64,000 nt of DNA from Psychroserpens damuponensis (GCF_000826655.1 NZ_JXJO01000016.1:124001-188000); one strand, 5' to 3'; positions 26,213 through 35,639 are shown, numbered from the stretch's first letter. Numbers and translations: made by a program. The notes: generated by a model not told the origin, from the sequence alone.

Positions 26213-27076
26213 ATGACAACACCTTTAAAAATAATTGAATGTCCTCGTGACGCCATGCAAGGGATTAAAACTTTTATTCCTACGGAAACGAAAGTGCAAT
26301 ACATCCAATCGCTATTACGAGTAGGTTTTGATACTATTGATTTTGGCAGCTTCGTATCACCGAAAGCCATACCACAATTGGTAGATACAGCTGAAGTTTT
26401 AGCACAATTAGATTTGAGTTCAACGAAGAGTAAATTACTTGCCATTATTGCAAATACAAGAGGCGCTGTAGATGCATGTAAACATCCTGAGATTGATTAT
26501 TTAGGGTATCCATTTTCAATTTCAGAGAATTTTCAAATGCGTAATACTCATAAAACCATTGCGCAATCTGTGGTGACGCTTTCTGAAATTTTAGAACTCA
26601 CAAATAAGCATAATAAAGAGATGGTAGTCTATATTTCTATGGGATTTGGAAATCCTTATGGAGACCCTTGGAATGTTGATATTGTTGGAGAATGGACTGA
26701 ACGATTAAGCAAAATGGGAGTAAAAATTTTGTCGTTGAGTGATACAATTGGGAGTTCAAATCCTGAAAATATTGATTACTTGTTTTCAAATTTAATACCT
26801 GAATATTCTAATATTGAATTTGGAGCACATTTACATACTACTCCAACCACGTGGCATGAAAAAGTGCATGCGGCTTATAAAGCAGGATGTATGCGTTTTG
26901 ATGGAGCTATACAAGGTTTTGGAGGTTGCCCAATGGCAAAAGATGATCTAACAGGTAATATGCCTACTGAGAAATTACTATCTTATTTTACATCAGAAAA
27001 ACACAATCATCTTAATGCTATGAGCTTTGAAAGCTCTTATAATGAAGCCACAAAGATTTTTACAAAGTATCATTAA
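26213..27076 (+). CDS. Hydroxymethylglutaryl-CoA lyase
   Basis: A 287-residue TIM-barrel lyase that cleaves HMG-CoA to acetoacetate and acetyl-CoA at the end of leucine degradation. PLKIIECPRDAMQGIKTFIPTETK at 4-27 holds the catalytic Arg-Asp pair, VGFDTIDFGSFVSPKAIPQ follows, EFGAHLHTTPTTWHEK carries the metal-binding HxH, and the C-terminal signature QGFGGCPMAKDDLTGNMPTE contains the catalytic cysteine. The ATG at 26213 fits family N-termini. No other leucine-degradation genes are adjacent, but a leucine dehydrogenase-like gene lies at 15835. Confidence 0.94.
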   Translation: MTTPLKIIECPRDAMQGIKTFIPTETKVQYIQSLLRVGFDTIDFGSFVSPKAIPQLVDTAEVLAQLDLSSTKSKLLAIIANTRGAVDACKHPEIDYLGYPFSISENFQMRNTHKTIAQSVVTLSEILELTNKHNKEMVVYISMGFGNPYGDPWNVDIVGEWTERLSKMGVKILSLSDTIGSSNPENIDYLFSNLIPEYSNIEFGAHLHTTPTTWHEKVHAAYKAGCMRFDGAIQGFGGCPMAKDDLTGNMPTEKLLSYFTSEKHNHLNAMSFESSYNEATKIFTKYH

Positions 27077-27080
27077 ATAA

Positions 27081-27112
27081 AAAAAGTCCTTATCTCATGA
27101 TAAGGACTTTTT
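27081..27112. terminator. Bidirectional intrinsic terminator between HMG-CoA lyase and the HmuY-like gene
   Basis: Perfect 14-bp stem AAAAAGTCCTTATC (27081-27094) / GATAAGGACTTTTT (27099-27112) with a TCAT loop; A and T tracts flank both sides, serving the two convergent genes. Confidence 0.88.
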
Positions 27113-27134
27113 AATATGTACAGGTTTTTGCTAC

Positions 27135-28244
27135 TTACTCTTCTAATAAGCTGTAAACAAATTCAGGATACCCACGTTCTCCATCTGGATTTGTTAGTGC
27201 TAAGAATTTTAATTTGTAATAATTACCGTTAGCATCATTAACAATATAAAATACATTATCCTTTAAAGAAGGAGCAGCACCAGGTCCACCTCCATTTCTC
27301 CAAGAACTACCAATACTACGTTGGTCAGTTGAGAAATTAAAATCAACTACATCTGCCATGATAAAGTTGTCATAAGTAAATTGAGTGTCTACATCGGTAT
27401 CAATCATGTAAATACCTACGTTTTCAAGATTATTACTCGCCACAAAATCTGCATAAATATAAGCACCATAGCTATCTGGTCCAGCAAAAACTTCATCAGT
27501 AAAAACACTAAAGTTTAAATCCCACTCTGTAGATGTAGGTTCAACGTTTACTATAGATTCGGTATTAAAACTGAAGAATGTAAAATTATAGTTTGTACTT
27601 TTTGAGATGGTAACTTCGGTATGAGTTGTAGCGTCCAAATTTGCATATTGTAAGATGTAATTATTGTCATCTTTAAGTACACGTATTTTCATCCATCCTC
27701 TTTCTTCACCATCTAACGAAACGCCTGTTTCAGGAGTATCTGTACCTACCTCATTTCCTAGATTAACTAAATACACATTGTTTTCAGAGTTGGTATCTGA
27801 GACTTGTTCAATTGCAGTTCCATTAATGTTACCATCAAAAGCATCAACATAAGCTACATTAGCACTATTAAATGTACCTACGGCTACTTGAGGTTGTAAA
27901 TCAACAACTTCTTGAGTGGAAGACGAAATTGCGTCAATATCTGTTGTAGAAAGCTCTGCAACAGCCATTGCAATAGACCCATTGATAGCTACTCTAAAAT
28001 CGTTTCCGGAGTAAAATCCTAAATCCCAAGAATCTCTTTGAATACTTGTTGTTGTATTTGTGCTTAAATCAATATACACTTGGTTTTGTTGATTTGGTCC
28101 TCCAACTTCAGGTGCAACTGCTGCACCTTCAATAGTGATTACTAATGGTGCCTGAGGTCCATCATCATCACTACTACAGCTAGAAAATAAAACAACGCAT
28201 AAGCATAATGTGAGTTTTAATAATTTGTTTGTCATGGTATTCAT
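27135..28244 (-). CDS. HmuY-family haem-binding lipoprotein
   Basis: A 369-residue lipoprotein (lipobox SSC with Cys at 23; a second start at codon 4 is possible). It contains the HmuY-like beta fold: VYIDLSTNTTTSIQRDSWDLGFYSGNDFRVAINGSIAMAVAEL near 57-100, and a second half with STEWDLNFSVFTDEVFAGPDS... and GWMKIRVLKDDNNYILQYANLDATTHTEV. HmuY proteins bind haem at the outer surface and pass it to a TonB receptor. The receptor gene lies 1 bp upstream in the same operon. Haem ligands cannot be assigned by eye. Confidence 0.85.
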   Translation of the reverse strand: MNTMTNKLLKLTLCLCVVLFSSCSSDDDGPQAPLVITIEGAAVAPEVGGPNQQNQVYIDLSTNTTTSIQRDSWDLGFYSGNDFRVAINGSIAMAVAELSTTDIDAISSSTQEVVDLQPQVAVGTFNSANVAYVDAFDGNINGTAIEQVSDTNSENNVYLVNLGNEVGTDTPETGVSLDGEERGWMKIRVLKDDNNYILQYANLDATTHTEVTISKSTNYNFTFFSFNTESIVNVEPTSTEWDLNFSVFTDEVFAGPDSYGAYIYADFVASNNLENVGIYMIDTDVDTQFTYDNFIMADVVDFNFSTDQRSIGSSWRNGGGPGAAPSLKDNVFYIVNDANGNYYKLKFLALTNPDGERGYPEFVYSLLEE

Positions 28245-28245
28245 T

Positions 28246-30387
28246 TTAAAAATTTAAGTTATATAATAGTTTTAAATAATATGATCTTCCGTAGCCTAAT
28301 AAAAGCGAACTGTTACCTGCAGAGTGAGTGCCTCCAACTGAGGCGTTACTTACATCTACATTGGTAATGTCTAATAAGTTTCTACTACCAAGCGTAACGT
28401 TTATGGTATTATCAAAAAATGATTTTTTAATAGAGGCGTCTAACCAGCTGTAAGCCTCTGTTGTTGATTTTGAGAATAGTGAATTTCCGTTTTCATCGGT
28501 ATCTGTGGCTATATAATTTTGCTGTTCGCCATTATATTTAAGAAATAGAGAAAACACGGTATCCCATTTTTTATGTGCATAAGATGCGCTAGTATTTACC
28601 TGGAAATTGTGTAAAAAATCATCTTGACCGTTAACTTCATTTGAGTCAATACGAGAAATACCTTGAAAAGTAACTCCTAGGTTAAAAGATAATTTGTCCA
28701 TTTTTAAGGTATTGTCTAGTGTTAATCCCCAAAGTTTAAATTTGTCGATATTTATATATTGATATTGTAAAGGCGTTGTGTTTACAACGGCTAGATCAAT
28801 TTTATCAGACACATCAATGTAGCTCATTTTAAAATTTGAAATCATTGATATGTTATTAAACCAGCTTCGTTTTTTTAAATTTATAAATGCTGAATAGCCA
28901 TTTTCTGGATCTAAATTCTCGTTACCTCTAACATCATGATTAGAATCTACGAAGTAGTAATACAGTTCTTCAAAATTTGGAACTCTATAGGATGTACCAA
29001 GGTTTGCGCGAAGTTCAAATCCGTTGTTCAAAAAGTAGCGAGCACTTAGTGATCCTAAAAATTTTGAATTAAATAATGTGTTGTATTCAAAACGTGCGCC
29101 TGGTCTTAGTGAGAGTTTTTTAGATAGTTCAATTTCCGAAGAACCAAAAACCGCAATATTACTTTGCTTATTTGTTTTGTTTTGCTGTGTGATTTCACCA
29201 GAGGCTTGTGTGTCATAACCTTCAATGTATCGACCTTCATAACCTAACTGGAAGTTATAAGTGTCACTTTTTACTAGATTACTTATGGTTCCTTTTGAAA
29301 ATACAACCTGACTAGATTGGTAGGTTTCATCTGTTTCATTACTGCGATCTTGAGTTAGAATAAAATAGTTGAATTCATTTAGATCGCGTTCTTGTTGTTG
29401 ATAGGAAAGCGCAAATGTATAGTTGGCTCCAGAGTTTAGTTTCCCGTTTATATTTAAGTTATTTAGAAAACGATTGGTTGTAAAAATTCTATCTGTGGCA
29501 GATGGATTACTAGTTTGCGATTCGGTATCTATATTGGCTCTTACTGTTGCATCATAATAATTGATACGCTCATTAAAATATTCGAATTTATAAAATAGAT
29601 TGAAGTTTTTTGCCTTGTAGTTGATTAAGGCATTGCTCGTTATTTGATGTTTTGGTAGCCATTCGTAACCTCGTAATTCATCATTTTGATAATAGTTTTT
29701 ACCTTGTTTGTTGTTAAAAAAACCAGCAAAATCATTTCTATTAAAACCGACTTTGGCGAACCATTTTTCATTGATATTATGTGCAATATTGAAGGCTTGA
29801 ATGTGACGACCTTCGTTAAACCAAGCATATTCATCGCTTATGGTTTCTTCTTGCAAATAGGCTTGAATTTTCCAATCATTATCGATTGATTTTTTAGTTA
29901 TAATATTGATGACACCCGAAACAGCATTTGCGCCATATTCTACACCCATCGAACCTTCTACCATTTCAATACGTTCTATATCATCAAGGTTAATTTGAGT
30001 TAAATCTATGTTATTACCTAAGCCATTATCACTCACTAATGGCACATTATCGATGAGGATATTAAAATATTCAGCATCTAAACCAAAAAATGAAATTGTT
30101 GATTTTCCAGATTGAGAATTTGGGATGATATTAAGGTTAAGGTTGAAGTTTAACAAATCGGCTAAATTGGTAGCAGCTTGTTGTTCTATTTGTTTTCTAT
30201 TGATAACAATAACATTATGGACAGACTTTTTTATGGATTGCGGATTATACTGTCCAGTGATTACAACTTCTTCTAATGATTCGATTTTACTAGAATCTTT
30301 GTCTATCTCTCTGGTTGTCTGTGAGAAAGATAAACTTATGAAAAAAAGTGAAAAATAAATGCTAAAATTATTTTTATTTAGACTCAT
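28246..30387 (-). CDS. TonB-dependent outer-membrane receptor (haem/iron type), partner of the HmuY-like protein
   Basis: A 713-residue outer-membrane beta-barrel receptor. Signal peptide to about 22, then the plug domain (LEEVVITGQYNPQSIKKSV..., GLDAEYFNILIDNVPLVSDNGLGNNIDLTQINLDDIERIEMVEGSMGVEYGANAVSGVINIIT, about 38-170) and a 22-strand barrel with PNFEELYYYF and the aromatic C-terminus YYLKLLYNLNF. No N-terminal carboxypeptidase-like domain. First gene of a two-gene operon with the HmuY-like lipoprotein; its promoter carries a 9-1-9 repeat. Confidence 0.93.
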   Translation of the reverse strand: MSLNKNNFSIYFSLFFISLSFSQTTREIDKDSSKIESLEEVVITGQYNPQSIKKSVHNVIVINRKQIEQQAATNLADLLNFNLNLNIIPNSQSGKSTISFFGLDAEYFNILIDNVPLVSDNGLGNNIDLTQINLDDIERIEMVEGSMGVEYGANAVSGVINIITKKSIDNDWKIQAYLQEETISDEYAWFNEGRHIQAFNIAHNINEKWFAKVGFNRNDFAGFFNNKQGKNYYQNDELRGYEWLPKHQITSNALINYKAKNFNLFYKFEYFNERINYYDATVRANIDTESQTSNPSATDRIFTTNRFLNNLNINGKLNSGANYTFALSYQQQERDLNEFNYFILTQDRSNETDETYQSSQVVFSKGTISNLVKSDTYNFQLGYEGRYIEGYDTQASGEITQQNKTNKQSNIAVFGSSEIELSKKLSLRPGARFEYNTLFNSKFLGSLSARYFLNNGFELRANLGTSYRVPNFEELYYYFVDSNHDVRGNENLDPENGYSAFINLKKRSWFNNISMISNFKMSYIDVSDKIDLAVVNTTPLQYQYINIDKFKLWGLTLDNTLKMDKLSFNLGVTFQGISRIDSNEVNGQDDFLHNFQVNTSASYAHKKWDTVFSLFLKYNGEQQNYIATDTDENGNSLFSKSTTEAYSWLDASIKKSFFDNTINVTLGSRNLLDITNVDVSNASVGGTHSAGNSSLLLGYGRSYYLKLLYNLNF

Positions 30388-30405
30388 TCTTGATTAATTT
30401 TGCTG

Positions 30406-30413
30406 CAAATATA
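30406..30413 (-). promoter_or_regulatory. -7 promoter element TATATTTG for the receptor-HmuY operon
   Basis: Read on the minus strand; predicted start near 30401. The 9-1-9 repeat at 30421-30439 lies just upstream, covering the -33 region. Confidence 0.55.
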
Positions 30414-30420
30414 AATACTT

Positions 30421-30439
30421 ATTTTAATTCAATCTAAAT
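30421..30439. promoter_or_regulatory. Candidate metal-responsive operator (9-1-9 repeat) in the divergent promoter region
   Basis: ATTTTAATT-C-AATCTAAAT: 7 of 9 positions of the left arm complement the right arm. The same architecture and right half-site recur at 35586-35604 and 44440-44458. It lies between the divergent receptor and DUF6607 promoters, so one regulator could control both operons. Fur- and DtxR-type regulators bind 19-bp sites of this form; which one is not known here. Confidence 0.45.
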
Positions 30440-30491
30440 AAGGATAGAGAAATTTTAACTTTTTTAATTCATATAAATTAAACGCTTAAAA

Positions 30492-31397
30492 ATGAAACAA
30501 ATAGTAAGTTTATTAGTTGTGATTTTAACATTTTCAACAGTTGGAAATGCTCAAAACAAGAAAAAACAAGATCAAGAAGCCATTAAAAAGATGTGTGGTT
30601 GTTTTGAAGTAACATTTAATTTTGCAGAGACATTCTCTTATAGCGAAGACTCTCTATATAGACCTTCTAAAACAAAGGTTGATAAGGGATTAGAATGGGC
30701 AGAGTTAATTGAAGATAAAAATAATAAAATTTCTATACAGCACTTATTGCAAGTTGGTAATCCAGCGCAACCTCATATTGTAAAGCATTGGAGACAAGAT
30801 TGGTTATTTGAAAATACCAACTTTTATATGTTTAATGGAGATAATGCTTGGTTATCAGAAGAAAAGGATGATAAGGCTGTGAAAGGGCAGTGGACTCAAA
30901 AAGTGTATCAGGTAGATGATAGTCCGCGTTATGAAGGATCTTCTACTTGGGTTCACGTTGATGGAAAGAGCTATTGGGAAAATACTACAACGGCTCCATT
31001 ACCAAGACGAGAGTATACAAAACGTAGTGATTATAATGTAACGTTAAGAGGTAATCGTCATGAGATTACTAATTATGGTTGGGTTCATGATCAAGATAAT
31101 GATAAGCTCATTAGAGAAGCCGGAAAACAAGATGTGGTTTTAGCAAAAGAAAAAGGTTACAATACGTATGTTAAAGTCGATGATAGTAGATGTCAAGCAG
31201 CTGCAGATTGGTGGAAAGAACATCAAGAAAAATGGGCAATAGTTAGAAGTAAATGGGATGACGTTTATGACAGGCACCAAAATTTATCATTAGAATCTAA
31301 AGTAGACAACAAATTATTATATAAACATTTATTTGCTGAAGATATGAATGAAGAAAAGCAAATTGAATCTGTAATAGAATCATTCGTAAAAAAATAA
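30492..31397 (+). CDS. DUF6607 family exported protein
   Basis: A 301-residue protein with signal peptide (MKQIVSLLVVILTFSTVGNAQ). The body is the DUF6607 fold: KKMCGCFEVTFNFAETFSY near 31-49, HIVKHWRQDWLFENTNFYMFNGDNAWL near 94-120, VHVDGKSYWENTTTAPLPRREYTKRSDYNV near 154-183. Two cysteines in MCGCFEV and a further one in DSRCQAA are the main candidate metal or disulfide residues. Rich in Trp. Families of this kind accompany iron/haem uptake genes in Bacteroidota. First gene of a four-gene operon; 1 bp before the ankyrin gene. Function unknown. Confidence 0.85.
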   Translation: MKQIVSLLVVILTFSTVGNAQNKKKQDQEAIKKMCGCFEVTFNFAETFSYSEDSLYRPSKTKVDKGLEWAELIEDKNNKISIQHLLQVGNPAQPHIVKHWRQDWLFENTNFYMFNGDNAWLSEEKDDKAVKGQWTQKVYQVDDSPRYEGSSTWVHVDGKSYWENTTTAPLPRREYTKRSDYNVTLRGNRHEITNYGWVHDQDNDKLIREAGKQDVVLAKEKGYNTYVKVDDSRCQAAADWWKEHQEKWAIVRSKWDDVYDRHQNLSLESKVDNKLLYKHLFAEDMNEEKQIESVIESFVKK

Positions 31398-31398
31398 G

Positions 31399-32877
31399 AT
31401 GAAACACACTAAAACATATATAGCCATAGTTACACTCTTAATGAGTGTCTGTGGCTTTTCTCAAGATAATATATTTTTAAGTCGTGATTATTGGAGTACA
31501 AACCCTTCAATAAAAAACGTAGATTTAAAAATTAAAGAAGGGCATGATATTACTGAAGCTAATAGCAATAATTTTGATGCTGTGGTGTATGCTATTCTTC
31601 AAAAGGCTCCAAATAAAACTATTGAGTACATACAATCTAAACAAGGAAATGATGTCAATAAACTCACACACGATGGGAGAACTTATATCTTTTGGGCAGC
31701 CTACAAAGGTAATGTTGAGTTTATGAGATACTTACTTAAAAAAGGAGCTAAAACAGATCTTACAGACGATAAAGGCAATACAATTTTAAATTTTGCAGCA
31801 TCTTCAGGACAACAAAATACTGAGGTGTATGATATTTGCCTAACCAATGGAGCTAACCTTAAAACAGATCTTACTCCAGATGGTGCAAATGCGTTATTAT
31901 TAGTAGCGCCAAGTGATAAAGATTTTAAATTGATAGATTATTTTCAATCTAAAGGTTTAGACCTAAATAGTAAAGATAATCAAGGTAATGGTGTTTTTAA
32001 CTATGTAGCAAAAACAGGAAATATTGATGTGATGAATACCTTGTTAAAAAAAGGGATAAAAGGAACCAATCAAGCCTTTTTATTTGCAGCTTATGGAACA
32101 AGAGGTACTACAAATGGAGTGTCAGTTTACAAATATTTAGAAAGCCTTGGCTTAGACCCTAACATCTCAAACGAAGAAGGAATCTCACCATTACATATCA
32201 TCGCTTCTAGAAGTAAAGACACTGAGCTTATATATTATTTGTTAGAAAAAGATTTAGATCCAAGTGACAAAGACTTTAAAGGAAATAATGCCATTATGAA
32301 TGCTGCTTCTAGAAATTCGCTTGAGGTTGTTAAAATTTTATTTAACAATCTAAAAGTTAAAAATGAGATTAATAAAAAAGGGCAATCTGCGCTATCACTA
32401 GCCGTAAAAGGTAATACTCCTGATGTTGTAGAGTTTTTAATAAGAAATGGTTATGACACGACTATCATAGATGTTGATGGAAACAATTTAGCACATTATT
32501 TAGCCAACGCTTACTCTACAAAAAACAAGGCTCAGTTTACTGAAAAAATGGCGTTATTAAAACGCTATAAAGTTGATGTGTCTGCTGTTCAAAAAAATGG
32601 AAATACTTGGTATCATTACGCAGTTGATAAAAATAGTACCTATTTAATTAAGCTAGCATCAGAGCTAAAACAAGACATCAATGCTAAAAATAATGATGGT
32701 AATACAGCCTTGCTATTAGCAGCTATGAAAGCTAAAAACACTGAGGTTTTAAAATTTCTTATAGCTCAAGGAGCAGATAAAACCATCACCACAGATTTTG
32801 AAGAAACAGCATACGATCTAGCTAAAGAAAACGAGTTACTCACAAAAAATAGTAATTCGATAGAATTTTTAAAATAA
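31399..32877 (+). CDS. Exported ankyrin-repeat protein
   Basis: A 492-residue protein with signal peptide (MKHTKTYIAIVTLLMSVCGFSQ) and about ten ankyrin repeats from residue 55 to the end, for example GRTYIFWAAYKGNVEFMRYLLKKGAKTDL, KGNTILNFAASSGQQNTEVYDICLTNGA, GQSALSLAVKGNTPDVVEFLIRNGYD and GNTALLLAAMKAKNTEVLKFLIAQGAD. It is likely periplasmic and acts by protein-protein contact. Bacterial periplasmic ankyrin proteins can accompany haem catalases and iron uptake (e.g. AnkB). Starts 1 bp after the DUF6607 stop, so tightly co-translated. Confidence 0.9.
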   Translation: MKHTKTYIAIVTLLMSVCGFSQDNIFLSRDYWSTNPSIKNVDLKIKEGHDITEANSNNFDAVVYAILQKAPNKTIEYIQSKQGNDVNKLTHDGRTYIFWAAYKGNVEFMRYLLKKGAKTDLTDDKGNTILNFAASSGQQNTEVYDICLTNGANLKTDLTPDGANALLLVAPSDKDFKLIDYFQSKGLDLNSKDNQGNGVFNYVAKTGNIDVMNTLLKKGIKGTNQAFLFAAYGTRGTTNGVSVYKYLESLGLDPNISNEEGISPLHIIASRSKDTELIYYLLEKDLDPSDKDFKGNNAIMNAASRNSLEVVKILFNNLKVKNEINKKGQSALSLAVKGNTPDVVEFLIRNGYDTTIIDVDGNNLAHYLANAYSTKNKAQFTEKMALLKRYKVDVSAVQKNGNTWYHYAVDKNSTYLIKLASELKQDINAKNNDGNTALLLAAMKAKNTEVLKFLIAQGADKTITTDFEETAYDLAKENELLTKNSNSIEFLK

Positions 32878-32889
32878 CAGAGATTACCA

Positions 32890-33375
32890 ATGAAAAAAAT
32901 ACGCATAATAATACCAATATTAGTAGTGGTTTTAAGCTTTATGTCTTTTAAATCATTAACCGAATCATCAAAATACAAATGCATGATTCAAATGACTAAT
33001 TATACAGGAGAAGGCGCATATATTGTCATTTCATTAATCAATCCTGAAGGCAATTATGAAAAAACCTTATATGTAAAAGGTGATGATGATGAATGGTATA
33101 ATACAGTAGAATCTTGGTGGGATTTCTACGGAAAAAGACGTACTGACCTTGATGCCATTACAGGAGCAACCATAAGTGGTGGAGAACGAGCAATAAATGT
33201 GATTGAAATTGATAATGATAAATTAGATAAAGGCTACAAACTTAGATTTGAAACGGCTGTTGAAGATCAAGATTATTACACAAGTGACGTAGAGTTTGAT
33301 CTCACATCTCAAAACGTAAAAAGTAAAATTGAAGGTAAAGGCTTTATTAGATACATACGTATGATGCCTCAATAA
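32890..33375 (+). CDS. DUF2271 domain protein
   Basis: A 161-residue protein with an N-terminal hydrophobic segment (IRIIIPILVVVLSFMSF) acting as signal peptide or anchor. The rest is a DUF2271 beta fold (CMIQMTNYTGEGAYIVISLINPEGNYEKTLYVKGDDDEWY..., WWDFYGKRRTDLDAITGATISGGER). DUF2271 proteins are regularly found next to PepSY membrane proteins in iron-uptake operons, as here. The DAITGAT motif is like the FMN-attachment motif D-x-[IV]-[ST]-G-A-[TS] of ApbE-flavinylated proteins, a noteworthy resemblance. Lies 12 bp after the ankyrin gene and 12 bp before the reductase. Confidence 0.85.
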   Translation: MKKIRIIIPILVVVLSFMSFKSLTESSKYKCMIQMTNYTGEGAYIVISLINPEGNYEKTLYVKGDDDEWYNTVESWWDFYGKRRTDLDAITGATISGGERAINVIEIDNDKLDKGYKLRFETAVEDQDYYTSDVEFDLTSQNVKSKIEGKGFIRYIRMMPQ

Positions 33376-33386
33376 ATCGAATAAGC

Positions 33387-35582
33387 ATGACCATTTCTAT
33401 TTGGAGATTTAGTCATCTTATTTTGGCTATACTATCTTCTGTATTTATTATTTTGGCTTCGGTTACTGGTATGATTTTGGCTTTCGAGCCCATCTCAAAT
33501 CAGTTCGAGTCTTACAATATAAATGACGATACAACAGTTGCAACAACTATAGACAACTTAAGCAATCGCTATGATGAAATTTTAACCATCCAAACCGATG
33601 AAAATAATTTTGTCGTAGCGTCTGTAATTACAAACGAAGGTGAAAGTGATACGTTTTATATCAATCCAGAAACTGGTAAAAAAATAGGAAGTCTCATTGA
33701 GAAGGCACCAATTTTTAGCTTTGCTACCAATTTGCATCGTTCCTTGTTTTTAAAGTCAACAGGTCGTTTTATTGTTGGTTTAGTGTCTTTTTTTTTAATC
33801 CTGATGGCATTTTCGGGACTCATTTTAATTGTAAAAAGACAAGGTGGTATTCATCGTTATTTTTCTAAAGTTATTAATGAAAATTTTGATCAATACTATC
33901 ACGTAATTTTTGGTAGATGGCTATTAATTCCTATCCTTATTGTTGCATTTACAGGTGTTTATCTGTCTTTAGAAAAATTCGCTTTACTACCAGAAACTAC
34001 AATTTCTCACAAGTATCCAGAGATGTTGACTTCGGAAATTGATACAACTTCAATCGCTAGCTTTGAGTTATTTAAAACGTTAAAAATAACAGATGTAAAA
34101 CGCTTAGAATTTCCATTTTCCGAAGATATAGAAGATTATTTTTTCATAACACTGAAAGATAAAGAACTGCTCGTTAATCAATATTCTGGAGCCATTGTAA
34201 GCGAGCAAGATTACCCACTTATAAAACTGCTATCACAATGGAGCCTTATTTTGCATACAGGACAAGGCACTATTTTTTGGTCTATGGTGTTGTTTTTGGT
34301 GTGCGTAGCCTTATTGTTTTTTATCTACTCTGGTTTTGCAATGACTTTAAAACGCAGAAAAAAAGTAGGAATTCCTAAAAACAAGTTTTCTAAAGATACT
34401 GCGGAAATCGTCATACTCGTAGGATCGGAAACGGGAAGCACCATTGGTTTTGCCACACTATTTTATAACGCATTATTAGCACATGGGAAAACCGTTTTTA
34501 TTGCTGAAATGAACGCGTATACAACCTATAAGCAAGCTCAGCAAATCGTGATTTTCACAGCAACTTATGGTGAAGGTGATTCGCCAATAAATGCCACAAA
34601 ATTTATAAATTTAACAAACCAAACGCCTCCAAATCAACCTTTAGAGTTTTCTGTGTTAGGGTTTGGTTCATTGTTATATCCCGAATATTGTAAGTATGCA
34701 GAAGTTGTAGATTCACATTTAGCTACACATAAAGGATTTCAACAACAATTAGAAGTATTTAAAATTAATAATCAATCGTTTAATGCGTTTCAAACCTGGA
34801 TTAAACAATGGAGTACTGCTAATGGTTTAGAACTTATAATAAAACAACCTTTAGAGACCTTAAATTCAAAATATACACGGCAATTCAAAGTTGTAAAGCG
34901 CACAAATTTAAATAACGATCAAACCTTTATGTTGCAATTAAAGCCAACAAAAAAAGTAAAATTTCAATCGGGAGATTTGTTAGCGTTTAGACCTAATGTT
35001 AATGAAGCAGTGCGACAGTATTCGGTAGCAAAAATTGGAGATGATATAGTATTAAGCATTAAAAAGCATGATATGGGTTTATGTTCATCTTATTTAAGCA
35101 CTCTAAATATTGGTGATGAGATATCTGCAACAGTTGAACATAATCGAGAGTTTCATTTTCCGAAGTCATCAACACCAGTAATCATGATTGCCAACGGAAC
35201 GGGAATTGCACCTTTTTTAGGGATGATTCACCAAAATGAGGCTAAAAGCGATATTCATTTATTTGTAGGTTTACGTAAAAAAACATCTTTTGCACTTTAT
35301 TCAGGTTTACTTGATCAGGCGATACATGATGGTAAATTAAAAACCAGTCAAATGGCGTATTCTCAAGAAGGTATTGAAAAAGTTTACGTTCAAGATTTAT
35401 TGATAAAACAAACTGAATTTATAGCAAAGCATCTTGAAAAAGGAGGTGTGATTATGATTTGTGGGTCTATAGTAATGCAAAACCAAGTGTTAGACAAATT
35501 ACGGCATATTACAAGTACAACACTTAATTTATCGTTACGTTATTTTGAAGACAATCAGCAAGTTAAATTAGATTGTTATTAA
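33387..35582 (+). CDS. PepSY membrane domain fused to flavodoxin and NADPH-type flavin reductase
   Basis: A 731-residue inner-membrane protein. Residues 1-330 are a PepSY_TM module with about four membrane helices (LILAILSSVFIILASVTGMILAF; RFIVGLVSFFLILMAFSGLILIV; LLIPILIVAFTGVYLSL; IFWSMVLFLVCVALLFFIYSGF) and His in TNLHRSLF and LHTGQG. Then a flavodoxin domain (VILVGSETGSTIGFATL..., TATYGEGDSP) about 343-475 and a ferredoxin-reductase-like part with VRQYSVAKI (FAD) and MIANGTGIAPFLGM (NADPH). It resembles cytochrome P450/sulfite reductase flavoproteins and is expected to carry electrons across the membrane for iron reduction. Last gene of the operon. Confidence 0.92.
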   Translation: MTISIWRFSHLILAILSSVFIILASVTGMILAFEPISNQFESYNINDDTTVATTIDNLSNRYDEILTIQTDENNFVVASVITNEGESDTFYINPETGKKIGSLIEKAPIFSFATNLHRSLFLKSTGRFIVGLVSFFLILMAFSGLILIVKRQGGIHRYFSKVINENFDQYYHVIFGRWLLIPILIVAFTGVYLSLEKFALLPETTISHKYPEMLTSEIDTTSIASFELFKTLKITDVKRLEFPFSEDIEDYFFITLKDKELLVNQYSGAIVSEQDYPLIKLLSQWSLILHTGQGTIFWSMVLFLVCVALLFFIYSGFAMTLKRRKKVGIPKNKFSKDTAEIVILVGSETGSTIGFATLFYNALLAHGKTVFIAEMNAYTTYKQAQQIVIFTATYGEGDSPINATKFINLTNQTPPNQPLEFSVLGFGSLLYPEYCKYAEVVDSHLATHKGFQQQLEVFKINNQSFNAFQTWIKQWSTANGLELIIKQPLETLNSKYTRQFKVVKRTNLNNDQTFMLQLKPTKKVKFQSGDLLAFRPNVNEAVRQYSVAKIGDDIVLSIKKHDMGLCSSYLSTLNIGDEISATVEHNREFHFPKSSTPVIMIANGTGIAPFLGMIHQNEAKSDIHLFVGLRKKTSFALYSGLLDQAIHDGKLKTSQMAYSQEGIEKVYVQDLLIKQTEFIAKHLEKGGVIMICGSIVMQNQVLDKLRHITSTTLNLSLRYFEDNQQVKLDCY

Positions 35583-35585
35583 TTT

Positions 35586-35604
35586 ATTTAAATTTAATCT
35601 AAAT
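35586..35604. promoter_or_regulatory. Candidate metal-responsive operator upstream of the DUF4856-imelysin operon
   Basis: ATTTAAATT-T-AATCTAAAT: 8 of 9 arm positions complementary, same right half-site and spacing as 30421-30439. Additional TCTAAA half-sites occur at 35613 and 35674. It lies about 40 bases upstream of the predicted start. Confidence 0.5.
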
Positions 35605-35631
35605 AAACTTTGTCTAAACGAATTTGTATTT

Positions 35632-35639
35632 TATTTTTG
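35632..35639 (+). promoter_or_regulatory. -7 promoter element TATTTTTG for the DUF4856 gene
   Basis: TAnnTTTG match; predicted leader of about 57 nt. Confidence 0.55.
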
